The notes under the pieces are model-generated. The model searched no databases and had not been told where the DNA came from. It saw nothing but the letters and a program-made list of their open reading frames with translations. A stretch of 64,000 bases of DNA from Breoghania sp. (GTDB lineage Bacteria > Pseudomonadota > Alphaproteobacteria > Rhizobiales > Stappiaceae). Numbering within the stretch: the stretch's first letter is position 1; every line of letters starts with the position of its first letter. The position numbers and the translations under genes are program-made. This document shows positions 1-7,406 of this stretch, piece by piece. The DNA is taken from assembly GCF_963674635.1 (NCBI RefSeq), contig NZ_OY771475.1:2976001-3040000 (forward strand), read 5' to 3'.

Positions 1-26
1 CCGATGCCTGCCAGGAGACAAGGCCC

Positions 27-1364
27 ATGCTCGATCTCGCCGCTGGAATCCCCGCCCTTCATGCGGCCTATGCTGCCGGGATCCCTCCCCAGGAGATGAT
101 TGCGGCCGTCTTCGGGCGCATCGACGACGTTGGCGATCCGGGCATCTTCATCCATCTGGCAGACAGAACCGCGCTGATGGATGAGGTCCGTGCGCTGGGC
201 GATTTCGACCCCGCCCGGCCCTTGTGGGGCGTCCCTTTCGCGGTGAAGGACAATATCGACGTGGCCGGAATGCCGACGACCGCGGCCTGTCGCGCCTATG
301 AATACCGACCCGAATGCGACGCCTTCGTGGTGGCGCGGCTCAAGGCGGCGGGGGCCATCGTGATCGGCAAGACCAATCTCGACCAGTTCGCGACCGGACT
401 TGTGGGGGTGCGCACCCCCTATCCGGCGCCGAAAAATGCGATCGACCCCGCCCTGGTGCCGGGCGGGTCCAGTTCCGGCTCGGCGGTCGCCGTCGCCCAC
501 GGGATTGTCAGCTTTTCTCTCGGCACCGACACGGCCGGCTCCGGACGCGTGCCCGCCGCCCTCAACGATCTTGTCGGCCTGAAGCCGAGCGTGGGCGCGC
601 TTTCGGCCACTGGCATGATACCGGCTTGCCGCACGCTCGACTGCATGTCCGTTTTTGCCCGCAACGTCGCCGATGCCTGGACGGTCTTTGCCCACGCCGC
701 CGTCCATGACCCGCAGGACGCCTATTCCCGCACCTTCGCATTCGCCGCCCCCGAGGGCCTGAAACAGGAGCTGCGCATTGGGGTGCCGCCGCGTGATCAA
801 CGCAGGTTCTTCGGCGATGCGGCTCAGGCCGCCGCCTATCAGACCACGCTCGATACGCTTGCCGCGCGCGGGGCGGAGATCGTGAACATCGATTTCGCCG
901 CGTTCCACGAGACCGCCGACCTTCTCTATGAAGGCGCGTGGGTGGCGGAGCGCTATGCCGCGCTGCGCGAGATCATGGAAACACGACCGGAGATCCTTCA
1001 TCCGGTGACGCGCCGGATCGTGAGCGCCGCGGAAGGCCTGAGCGCCGCCGACGCCTTTGAGGGGCTTTACCGGCTGAAGGCGCTGGAACGCATCACCCAT
1101 GCGAACATGGCGGGCGTCGATTGTCTTTGCGTCCCCACCATCCCGCGTTTCGTGACAGTGGCGGAAATCGAGGCCGACCCGATCACCCCCAACAGCCAGC
1201 TCGGCACATACACAAATTTCGTGAACCTGCTCGATCTGGCAGCCCTGGCCGTCCCCGTTGCTCCGCGCAGCGACGGGCTTCCCGGAAATGTCACCCTAAT
1301 CGGCGAGGCGGGAAGCGACGGGTTTCTTGCAGGCATCGCCGCCTCGATCGAACGCGGGCGGTGA
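27..1364 (+). CDS. Allophanate hydrolase-type amidase (amidase domain only)
   Basis: 445-residue amidase-signature enzyme. The Ser-cisSer-Lys triad is visible as K74 (VKDNIDV), S148 in the GGSSSGS loop and S172 in TDTAGSGR. The spacings (74 and 24) match what I recall for the allophanate hydrolase AtzF, and the flanking sequence also resembles AtzF. Allophanate hydrolase splits allophanate to ammonia and CO2 at the end of the urea amidolyase or cyanurate route. AtzF proteins are normally about 600 residues with a second C-terminal domain; that domain is absent here, and only 185 bases separate the stop from the next gene. The start has a good ribosome site (AGGAGA). The preceding gene lies outside the window, so the substrate is inferred from family resemblance. 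Another small amidase substrate is possible. Confidence 0.75.
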   Translation: MLDLAAGIPALHAAYAAGIPPQEMIAAVFGRIDDVGDPGIFIHLADRTALMDEVRALGDFDPARPLWGVPFAVKDNIDVAGMPTTAACRAYEYRPECDAFVVARLKAAGAIVIGKTNLDQFATGLVGVRTPYPAPKNAIDPALVPGGSSSGSAVAVAHGIVSFSLGTDTAGSGRVPAALNDLVGLKPSVGALSATGMIPACRTLDCMSVFARNVADAWTVFAHAAVHDPQDAYSRTFAFAAPEGLKQELRIGVPPRDQRRFFGDAAQAAAYQTTLDTLAARGAEIVNIDFAAFHETADLLYEGAWVAERYAALREIMETRPEILHPVTRRIVSAAEGLSAADAFEGLYRLKALERITHANMAGVDCLCVPTIPRFVTVAEIEADPITPNSQLGTYTNFVNLLDLAALAVPVAPRSDGLPGNVTLIGEAGSDGFLAGIAASIERGR

Positions 1365-1549
1365 GGCGGACACCGGCGCAGGTCTGCGGGGCGTATTCGC
1401 CCGGCGTCTGCGCCATGCCTCCTGCCCCGCCATGCTGCGGCGACACAGACCTAACCCTCAAGATTTCAAGACGTTATGATCGCCCCGCGATTCGACCTTT
1501 CGTTCAGGGCATCGCGAATGGCGGGCAATTACAGGGGGCCAAATCCATC

Positions 1550-2233
1550 ATGTCATCGTCAGACAACGATCTCATTTCCAAGCCCTCACGCAGCCGAACC
1601 CGCACCGAGGATATTCGCCTGCAGCTTGCCGATGAGATCGTGAAGGGCGAACTTGTGCCGGGCACACAGCTCGATGAGATGGGCCTCGCCGCACGGTTCG
1701 GCGTGTCCCGCACGCCCATTCGGGAGGCCTTGCGCCAGTTGGAGGCGAGCGGGCTTGTGGAGCAAAAGCCCCATTGCGGGGCCTTCGTCGCGAAGCTCTC
1801 GCCGGAGCGGCTGGACGAGATGTTCATCGTCATGGCCGAGCTTGAGGCCCTGTGCGCCGGTCTCGCGGCCGTCAACATGAGCGCGGATGAACGGCGCGAG
1901 CTGGAAGCCATACTTGCGGATCTCGCCGGGGTGATGCGCCAGGGGGACCCGCAGCGCTACCACGAACTCAACGAGGCCTTTCACAACGCGATCTATGCCG
2001 GAAGCCACAACGCCTATCTGGCGGAACTCACCCTAGCGACCCGGCTCAGGCTTGCGCCTTTCCGCCGGGCCCAGTTCCGCACCCTCGGACGGCTGGCGAA
2101 ATCGCAGGCCGAGCATACGACCATCGTGGAGACGATTGCCCGCGGCGACCGAGCCGGAGCCGCGGAGCTGATGCGGACGCATATCGACACGGTGAAGATC
2201 TCCTTCGACACCTATGTCGAGCAGCAGGGCTGA
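1550..2233 (+). CDS. GntR-family transcriptional regulator, FCD subfamily
   Basis: 227 residues. The N-terminal winged helix (about residues 20-85) contains the GntR signature LAARFGVSRTPIREALRQLEASGLV. It is followed by an all-helical FCD ligand domain with the expected metal-ligand pattern (E..NEAFHNAIY, then an H near AEHTTIV and H in RTHID). The frame stays open far upstream, but the GntR domain starts only after ATG 1550, so I chose that start. The family represses catabolic operons and is released by small carboxylates. It sits 185 bases after the amidase on the same strand and probably controls that locus, though no operator was identified. Confidence 0.85.
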   Translation: MSSSDNDLISKPSRSRTRTEDIRLQLADEIVKGELVPGTQLDEMGLAARFGVSRTPIREALRQLEASGLVEQKPHCGAFVAKLSPERLDEMFIVMAELEALCAGLAAVNMSADERRELEAILADLAGVMRQGDPQRYHELNEAFHNAIYAGSHNAYLAELTLATRLRLAPFRRAQFRTLGRLAKSQAEHTTIVETIARGDRAGAAELMRTHIDTVKISFDTYVEQQG

Positions 2234-2243
2234 CGCTGCGCCG

Positions 2244-2390
2244 TTACTTGGCCTCGACGGACAGGCCGTTATTGCCGACCTCCACCTCGATGCCCGTGGT
2301 CTTCTGCTGTTCCTCGTAATAGAGATAGCCGAAGGTGCCCGCGGCCACGGCAAGGACGGCGACGAGTGCGAAAAGCGCATTGCGGTTCAT
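2244..2390 (-). CDS. 48-residue single-pass membrane protein
   Basis: Short reading frame with a strong ribosome site (AGGAGG about 9 bases before ATG 2390). It starts MNRNALFALVAVLAVAAG, giving one hydrophobic segment at roughly residues 5-23. A short charged tail ending GLSVEAK follows (YYEEQQK, then IEVEVGNN). The ribosome site, the membrane segment followed by a polar tail and the clean stop argue that it is real. I recall similar tiny membrane proteins in Hyphomicrobiales but cannot name a function. It converges on the GntR gene and lies just downstream of the lpdA terminator. Confidence 0.7.
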   Translation of the reverse strand: MNRNALFALVAVLAVAAGTFGYLYYEEQQKTTGIEVEVGNNGLSVEAK

Positions 2391-2508
2391 GGGAGCTTCC
2401 CTCCTGAGACGGTTTCAAGGCCCGTGTTCGAGCCTGCTTCGGGAGGAAAACGCCGCGCCACCGCAACCGGTTCCCCTCGATGCCTCAGGCACGGAGATCC
2501 GGCACAAT

Positions 2509-2545
2509 GAAAAACGCGCCCGAAGAGCCCCCGGGCGCGTTCCCA
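2509..2545 (-). terminator. Rho-independent terminator of lpdA
   Basis: Perfect 10-base arms AACGCGCCCG (2513-2522) and CGGGCGCGTT (2532-2541) enclose a 9-base loop. On the minus strand the stem is followed by TTTTCATT. It lies about 30 bases after the lpdA stop. Confidence 0.85.
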
Positions 2546-2570
2546 ATCCGCTTGTCGTTGAACGGTCAGA

Positions 2571-3974
2571 TCACATGTGGATCGGCTTGTCGTAGGTCGC
2601 CATGGCGGCCTCGCGCACGGCTTCCGACAGGGTCGGGTGCGCATGGCAGGTGCGTGCCAGATCTTCCGACGAGCCGCCGAACTCCATCAGCACGGCCAGT
2701 TCGTGGATCATCTCGCCGACACCCGCGCCGATCATGTGTGCGCCGAGGACCCGGTCGGTCTCCGCATCGGCGAGGATCTTGATGAACCCGTCGGTCTGTC
2801 CGATGGCACGGGCGCGGCCATTGGCGGAGAAGGGATACTTGCCCGCCTTGTACTTGATGCCCGCCGCCTTCAGGTCCTCTTCCGTCTTCCCGACGCTTGC
2901 AACCTCCGGCATGGTGTAGACCACGCCCGGAATGACGTCGTAATTCACGTGACCGGCCTGACCGGCGAGGATCTCGGCAAGGGCTGCACCCTCATCCTCG
3001 GCCTTGTGGGCCAGCATCGGACCGGCGATCACGTCGCCGATGGCGTAGATGCCGTCAACAGAGGTCTTGAAGTGGGCGTCGGTCTTCACGCGCTTGCGCT
3101 CATCGAGCTCAACGCCGACCGCCTCAAGGCCCAGGCCTTCGGTGTAGGGACGCCGTCCGATGGCGACCAGAACCACATCGGCTTCAAGTGTTTCCGCCTT
3201 GCCGTCGCCGGAGGCCGGTTCCACGGAAACCTTCAGGCCGCTTCCTGCCTTCTCCACGCCCGTCACCTTCGCGCCGAGCTTGAAGTCGAAGCCCTGCTTC
3301 TTGAGGATGCGCTGGAAGTTCTTGGCGACATCGCCATCCATGCCCGGCAGGATGCGGTCGAGGAATTCGACCACCGTCACCTCGGCGCCGAGACGACGCC
3401 AGACGGAGCCGAGCTCAAGCCCGATCACGCCCGCACCGACCACGATCATCTTGCCCGGCACCTTTTCCAGCGACAGCGCGCCGGTGGAGGAGACGACCTT
3501 CTTCTCGTCAATCTCGATGCCCGGCAGCGGCGCGACGTCGGAGCCGGTGGCGATGACGATGTTCTTCGCTTCCAGCGTCTGGGTGGAGCCGTCTTCGCCG
3601 GTGACTTCCACCTTGCCGGGAGCGGCAATCTTGCCGGTGCCCTGGATGGCGTCGATCTTGTTCTTCTTGAACAGGAAGGTCACGCCGCCGGTGTTGGAAT
3701 CGATCACGTCCTGCTTGTGCTTCATCATGGTGGGCAGGTCGAGCTTGGGCTTGCCGACCTTGATGCCGAAGCCTTCAAAGGCGTGGCTCGCTTCCTCAAA
3801 CAGCTCCGATGTGTGCAGCAGCGCCTTGGACGGGATACATCCAATATTCAGGCAGGTGCCGCCATAGGTTGCGCGTTTCTCGACAACAGCCACCTTCAGG
3901 CCGAGCTGCGCGGCCTTCACCGCACACACATAACCACCGGGGCCGGAGCCGATAATGCAGAGATCGTAGGACAT
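2571..3974 (-). CDS. lpdA: Dihydrolipoyl dehydrogenase (E3)
   Basis: 467-residue flavoprotein disulfide reductase. It reoxidises the dihydrolipoyl arm of the 2-oxoglutarate (and possibly other 2-oxoacid) dehydrogenase complexes, passing electrons through FAD to NAD+. Visible are the FAD-binding GSGPGGY at the N-terminus, the redox-active pair C41/C46 in GGTCLNIGCIPSK, a second dinucleotide fold (GAGVIGLELGSVW) and the C-terminal HAHPTLSEAVREA with the His-Glu catalytic dyad. Length is normal for the family. It is the last gene of the minus-strand TCA cluster, preceded by the SDR gene and followed by a strong terminator. Confidence 0.97.
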   Translation of the reverse strand: MSYDLCIIGSGPGGYVCAVKAAQLGLKVAVVEKRATYGGTCLNIGCIPSKALLHTSELFEEASHAFEGFGIKVGKPKLDLPTMMKHKQDVIDSNTGGVTFLFKKNKIDAIQGTGKIAAPGKVEVTGEDGSTQTLEAKNIVIATGSDVAPLPGIEIDEKKVVSSTGALSLEKVPGKMIVVGAGVIGLELGSVWRRLGAEVTVVEFLDRILPGMDGDVAKNFQRILKKQGFDFKLGAKVTGVEKAGSGLKVSVEPASGDGKAETLEADVVLVAIGRRPYTEGLGLEAVGVELDERKRVKTDAHFKTSVDGIYAIGDVIAGPMLAHKAEDEGAALAEILAGQAGHVNYDVIPGVVYTMPEVASVGKTEEDLKAAGIKYKAGKYPFSANGRARAIGQTDGFIKILADAETDRVLGAHMIGAGVGEMIHELAVLMEFGGSSEDLARTCHAHPTLSEAVREAAMATYDKPIHM

Positions 3975-4029
3975 CGGAGCCTCTTGTCAGGTTGATTTCC
4001 ACCCGGCCTTCACACCGGGTCTTGAGCAT

Positions 4030-4785
4030 TCACACGGCGCGGCCGCCGGATACATCCACAACCGCGCCCGTCGTGTAGGACGAAACATCGCTCGACAGCC
4101 AGATGATCGCGCTTGCCACTTCTTCTGCGGTTCCCGCGCGCCCCATCGGCAGTGAGGAGCCAAGCCGCGCCACCCGGTCCGGGTCGCCGCCGCTGGCATG
4201 AATTTCCGTATCGATGATGCCGGGTCTGACGGCATTCACCCTGATTTTCTCCCCCACCACTTCCTTGGCAAGCGCCATGGTGAAGGTCTCCACCGCGCCT
4301 TTGGACGACGCATAGTCGATGAATTGCGACGGCGATCCGAGCGTCACCGACGCGGATGACAGGTTCACGATCGTGCCGCCGCGCCCACCATGAGCACTCG
4401 ACATGCGCTTCACCGCCTCACGTGCGCACAACATGGTGCCGAAGACATTGATCTCGAACATCCGGCGCAGACGATCCATCGACATGTCTTCCAGCCGCTC
4501 GGCATCGTCGACCACGCCCGCATTGTTGACCAGCCCATCGAGGCGGCCATAGCGGACATCGATCTGCTCGAACATCGCCAACACGGCCTCCTCGTCGGAG
4601 ACGTCGGCCCCGATGGCGAAGGCCTGCCCGCCATCGGCGATGATATCGCCGACCACCATATCGGCGGCAGCCGAATTGGCGGCGTAATTGACGACGACAC
4701 GGTATCCGGCCTGAGCCGCCAGATGCGCCGTCGCAGCCCCGATGCCGCGCGAGCCGCCGGTGACCAGCATGACGGGCGCGCTCAT
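4030..4785 (-). CDS. SDR-family NAD(P)-dependent oxidoreductase
   Basis: 251 residues, classical short-chain dehydrogenase. It has TGGSRGIG cofactor loop at residues 9-16, NNAG, a catalytic Ser in NLSSASV and YASSK supplying Tyr and Lys. The C-terminal VSGG is typical. ATG 4785 is preferred over ATG 4800 because GAGGTG lies six bases before it. The substrate is unknown. An SDR between the sucAB genes and lpdA is, as I recall, a recurring arrangement in Hyphomicrobiales, so it may share regulation with the TCA genes. Confidence 0.88.
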   Translation of the reverse strand: MSAPVMLVTGGSRGIGAATAHLAAQAGYRVVVNYAANSAAADMVVGDIIADGGQAFAIGADVSDEEAVLAMFEQIDVRYGRLDGLVNNAGVVDDAERLEDMSMDRLRRMFEINVFGTMLCAREAVKRMSSAHGGRGGTIVNLSSASVTLGSPSQFIDYASSKGAVETFTMALAKEVVGEKIRVNAVRPGIIDTEIHASGGDPDRVARLGSSLPMGRAGTAEEVASAIIWLSSDVSSYTTGAVVDVSGGRAV

Positions 4786-4877
4786 GGGCGCACCTCGCAT
4801 CTGTTCGCCTCGCTCCGGCAGGTCAGCTTTCGTGGCATTGGTTTCCTCATTCCCGGCAGCACCACTCCCTTCGCGCC

Positions 4878-5342
4878 TCAGCGCCGCGGGATCAGCTTTT
4901 CCGAGGCACGCCCGCGGTCCCAGGTCCCGCTCAGCGTGCCGTCGTCGTTGACTATATAGATCACCGGATCGGCCTGTCCCCAGTCAACAGTCAGAACATT
5001 GCCCGCAAGAAGGCCCGTGCCCGTGTAGACCTGTCCGGCGATATCCCAGCGAAACCTGGCGCGCGCGCCCTCGATGCGGATGGCAACCGAGCCGGTATAG
5101 CGCGAACCGTCGGCGTTGCGACCTTCGGCAGTGTAGGTCCCGGCAAGGCGTGCAAGGGCGCTTGAGGTTTCCGCTGGCGCAGGCGGGGACACCTGAGGGC
5201 CTCCGCCCATGATCGCGTTGGGATCGGCAGCCCGCGCGGAACCGGGAACAAGGGCGGCCATGACAAGCCAGATTGCGCAAACCAAGCCCACCGGCCTCAC
5301 GCCACCTGTCAGCTCGAACCGAACGCTTTGCCTAGCCATCAT
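4878..5342 (-). CDS. Exported protein of unknown function
   Basis: 154 residues. An N-terminal signal sequence is seen: basic start, hydrophobic core VCAIWLVMAALV, then a PGSARAA cleavage-type region. The mature part is beta-rich and glycine/threonine-rich, with GTYTAEGRNADGS and a closing GTWDRGRASEKL. The frame extends further upstream, but tandem ATGs at 5342 fall right after GGAAAGGG, so that start was chosen. I recall similar small periplasmic proteins in related genomes, some labelled fibronectin-binding-like, but I see no basis for a function. It lies between LysE and the SDR on the same strand. Confidence 0.7.
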   Translation of the reverse strand: MMARQSVRFELTGGVRPVGLVCAIWLVMAALVPGSARAADPNAIMGGGPQVSPPAPAETSSALARLAGTYTAEGRNADGSRYTGSVAIRIEGARARFRWDIAGQVYTGTGLLAGNVLTVDWGQADPVIYIVNDDGTLSGTWDRGRASEKLIPRR

Positions 5343-5377
5343 CCGATTGCCCTTTCCTGAAGGTCCAGTGCCGTGAT

Positions 5378-5992
5378 CTACCTTGAGGACAGCGCCAGTC
5401 GCAGACCGAAACCGGCAAAGGCCAGCGCCACCATGCGGTGCATCCATTTCACCACGGCCTCGCTCTTGAGAACCACCGCCCCGACATGGGCGGCGAAGGC
5501 CCCGTAGAGCACGAAGACCACAAAGGTCATGGCCATGAACACCGCCCCCATGGCCAGCATCTGCGCTGTGACCGCGCCTTGGCCCGGGGCAACGAATTGG
5601 GGCAGAAAGGCGAGGAAAAACACCGTGAGCTTGGGGTTCAGTACGTTGATCAGGCAGCCCGTTCGCGCGATGGCGAAGAAGGATTTCTGCGGCCGGTCAG
5701 CGTCCAGCAGGGCAATGGGGCCCGAATTGCGCAGCGTCTGCCAGGCCAGATAGAGAAGATAGGCGACACCGGCGAAGCGGATGATCTGATAGGCGAGCGC
5801 GCCTGCATGCATCAGGGCGGAAAGCCCGAGGACCGAGGCGGCAATGGCAGGAACGATACCGAATGTGCAGCCGGTTGCAGCCGCAATGGCCGCAAGACGC
5901 CCGCCGGAGAGACCGACGGCCACGGTATAGACGACACCGGTGCCCGGAAGCAGCACCACAACCAGTGCGGTCATCAGGAATTCCAGGTTCAT
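5378..5992 (-). CDS. LysE/RhtB-family amino acid exporter
   Basis: 204 residues with about six hydrophobic segments. The N-terminal region is typical of LysE/RhtB exporters (LLPGTGVVYTVAVGLSGG, then a second helix rich in small residues). The family exports amino acids or homoserine lactone-type solutes across the inner membrane. The usual PGP motif reads PGT here. It is the first gene after the odhB terminator and probably forms a short unit with the exported protein, the SDR and lpdA. Substrate not predictable. Confidence 0.85.
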   Translation of the reverse strand: MNLEFLMTALVVVLLPGTGVVYTVAVGLSGGRLAAIAAATGCTFGIVPAIAASVLGLSALMHAGALAYQIIRFAGVAYLLYLAWQTLRNSGPIALLDADRPQKSFFAIARTGCLINVLNPKLTVFFLAFLPQFVAPGQGAVTAQMLAMGAVFMAMTFVVFVLYGAFAAHVGAVVLKSEAVVKWMHRMVALAFAGFGLRLALSSR

Positions 5993-6041
5993 TTCCCTGC
6001 TCCCTGCCCCTGCCCCTGAGGGCTCACCTGCCGGGTTTTGG

Positions 6042-6069
6042 AAAAACCGCCGCCCCGTCGGGGCGGCGG
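6042..6069 (-). terminator. Rho-independent terminator after odhB
   Basis: A 9-base GC stem, CCGCCGCCC (6047-6055) and GGGCGGCGG (6061-6069), has a 5-base loop. On the minus strand the stem is followed by TTTTTCC. It separates odhB from the LysE-to-lpdA group. Confidence 0.85.
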
Positions 6070-6089
6070 CCTGTTTCGTCTTGACGGTG

Positions 6090-7313
6090 CTAGAGGTCCA
6101 GCACGAGGCGCTGGACGTCTTCCAGGCTTTCCTTGATGCGCACGAGGAAGGTCACCGCTTCCTTGCCGTCGACCACGCGGTGATCGTAGGACAGCGCCAG
6201 ATACATCATCGGACGCGCCACGATCTGGCCGTTCACCACCATCGGGCGTTCCTGGATCTTGTGCATGCCGAGAATGCCCGACTGCGGCGCGTTCAGGATC
6301 GGCGAGGACATCAGCGAGCCGTAGACACCGCCGTTGGAGATGGTGAAGGTGCCGCCCTGCATCTCGTCGATGCCGAGCTTGCCGTCACGGGCCTTGCGAC
6401 CGAATTCGGCGATCTTCTTTTCGATCTCGGCAATGGACATCTGGTCCGCATCGCGCACGACCGGAACGACAAGGCCCTTGTCGGTGCCGACCGCCACGCC
6501 GATGTTGCAGAAGTTCTTGTAGATGAGGTCGGTGCCGTCGATCTCGGCATTGACCGCGGGGATCTCCTTCAGCGCATGGCACACGGCCTTGGTGAAGAAG
6601 CCCATGAAGCCGAGCTTCACGCCGTGCTTCTTCTCGAAGAGATCCTTGTAGGTCTTCCGCAGATCCATGATCGGGCCCATGTCCACCTCATTGTAGGTGG
6701 TGAGCATGGCGGCCGTGTTCTGCGCGTCCTTCAGGCGGCGCGCGATGGTCTGGCGCAGCTTGGTCATGCGCACGCGCTCTTCGCGCGCTTCATCCTCGAC
6801 AGCCACAGGACCACGCGCAGCAGCTGCCGGAGCCGGAGCGGCGGAGGTCTTTTCCATGGCCGCCATCACGTCGCCCTTCAGGATCTGGCCACGCTTGCCG
6901 GAGCCTTCAACGTCGGAAGCGGAGACGCCCTTTTCCGCCATCATCTTCTGGGCGGAAGGAGCAGGCGGCATGTCGGATCCGGCCTTCGCGGCAGACGCCG
7001 GAGCCTCGGAAGCCGGGGCCGGAGCAGACGCGGCAGGCGCCGGGGCGGAAGCGGCGGGGGCAGCCGAGGCACCTGCGCCTTCGGCCAGCGTGCCGAGCAG
7101 GGCGCCGACCTCAACGGTTTCGCCTTCGGCGACCAGAATGCTCTCGATCGTGCCCGCAGCCGGGGCCGGCACTTCGATCGTCACCTTGTCTGTTTCCAGC
7201 TCGACGAGCGGCTCATCGACGGCGACGGCCTCGCCGGGCTTCTTGAACCACTGCGCGATGGTGGCTTCGGTCACGGATTCGCCCAGGGTGGGCACGCGGA
7301 TTTCCGTTGCCAT
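6090..7313 (-). CDS. odhB: Dihydrolipoyllysine succinyltransferase (E2 of 2-oxoglutarate dehydrogenase)
   Basis: 407 residues. An N-terminal lipoyl domain has the acceptor K43 in ETDKV. An Ala/Pro linker (about 80-115) and a peripheral-subunit-binding domain (PSAQKMMAEKG...GKRGQILKGDV) follow. The C-terminal catalytic acyltransferase domain carries the active-site His and Asp in DHRVVDGKEA. It transfers succinyl from lipoamide to CoA and forms the complex core. It lies 93 bases downstream of sucA on the same strand and ends in a strong terminator. Also called sucB. Confidence 0.97.
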   Translation of the reverse strand: MATEIRVPTLGESVTEATIAQWFKKPGEAVAVDEPLVELETDKVTIEVPAPAAGTIESILVAEGETVEVGALLGTLAEGAGASAAPAASAPAPAASAPAPASEAPASAAKAGSDMPPAPSAQKMMAEKGVSASDVEGSGKRGQILKGDVMAAMEKTSAAPAPAAAARGPVAVEDEAREERVRMTKLRQTIARRLKDAQNTAAMLTTYNEVDMGPIMDLRKTYKDLFEKKHGVKLGFMGFFTKAVCHALKEIPAVNAEIDGTDLIYKNFCNIGVAVGTDKGLVVPVVRDADQMSIAEIEKKIAEFGRKARDGKLGIDEMQGGTFTISNGGVYGSLMSSPILNAPQSGILGMHKIQERPMVVNGQIVARPMMYLALSYDHRVVDGKEAVTFLVRIKESLEDVQRLVLDL

Positions 7314-7406
7314 GTTATTTCGTCTCTTCGCTTAGCAGCCATGCTGCGGTTTTACGGTCGATATGGCGGGAAGCGGCGGGCGCGACGCGCGCTCGCCGCC
7401 TCAAGA

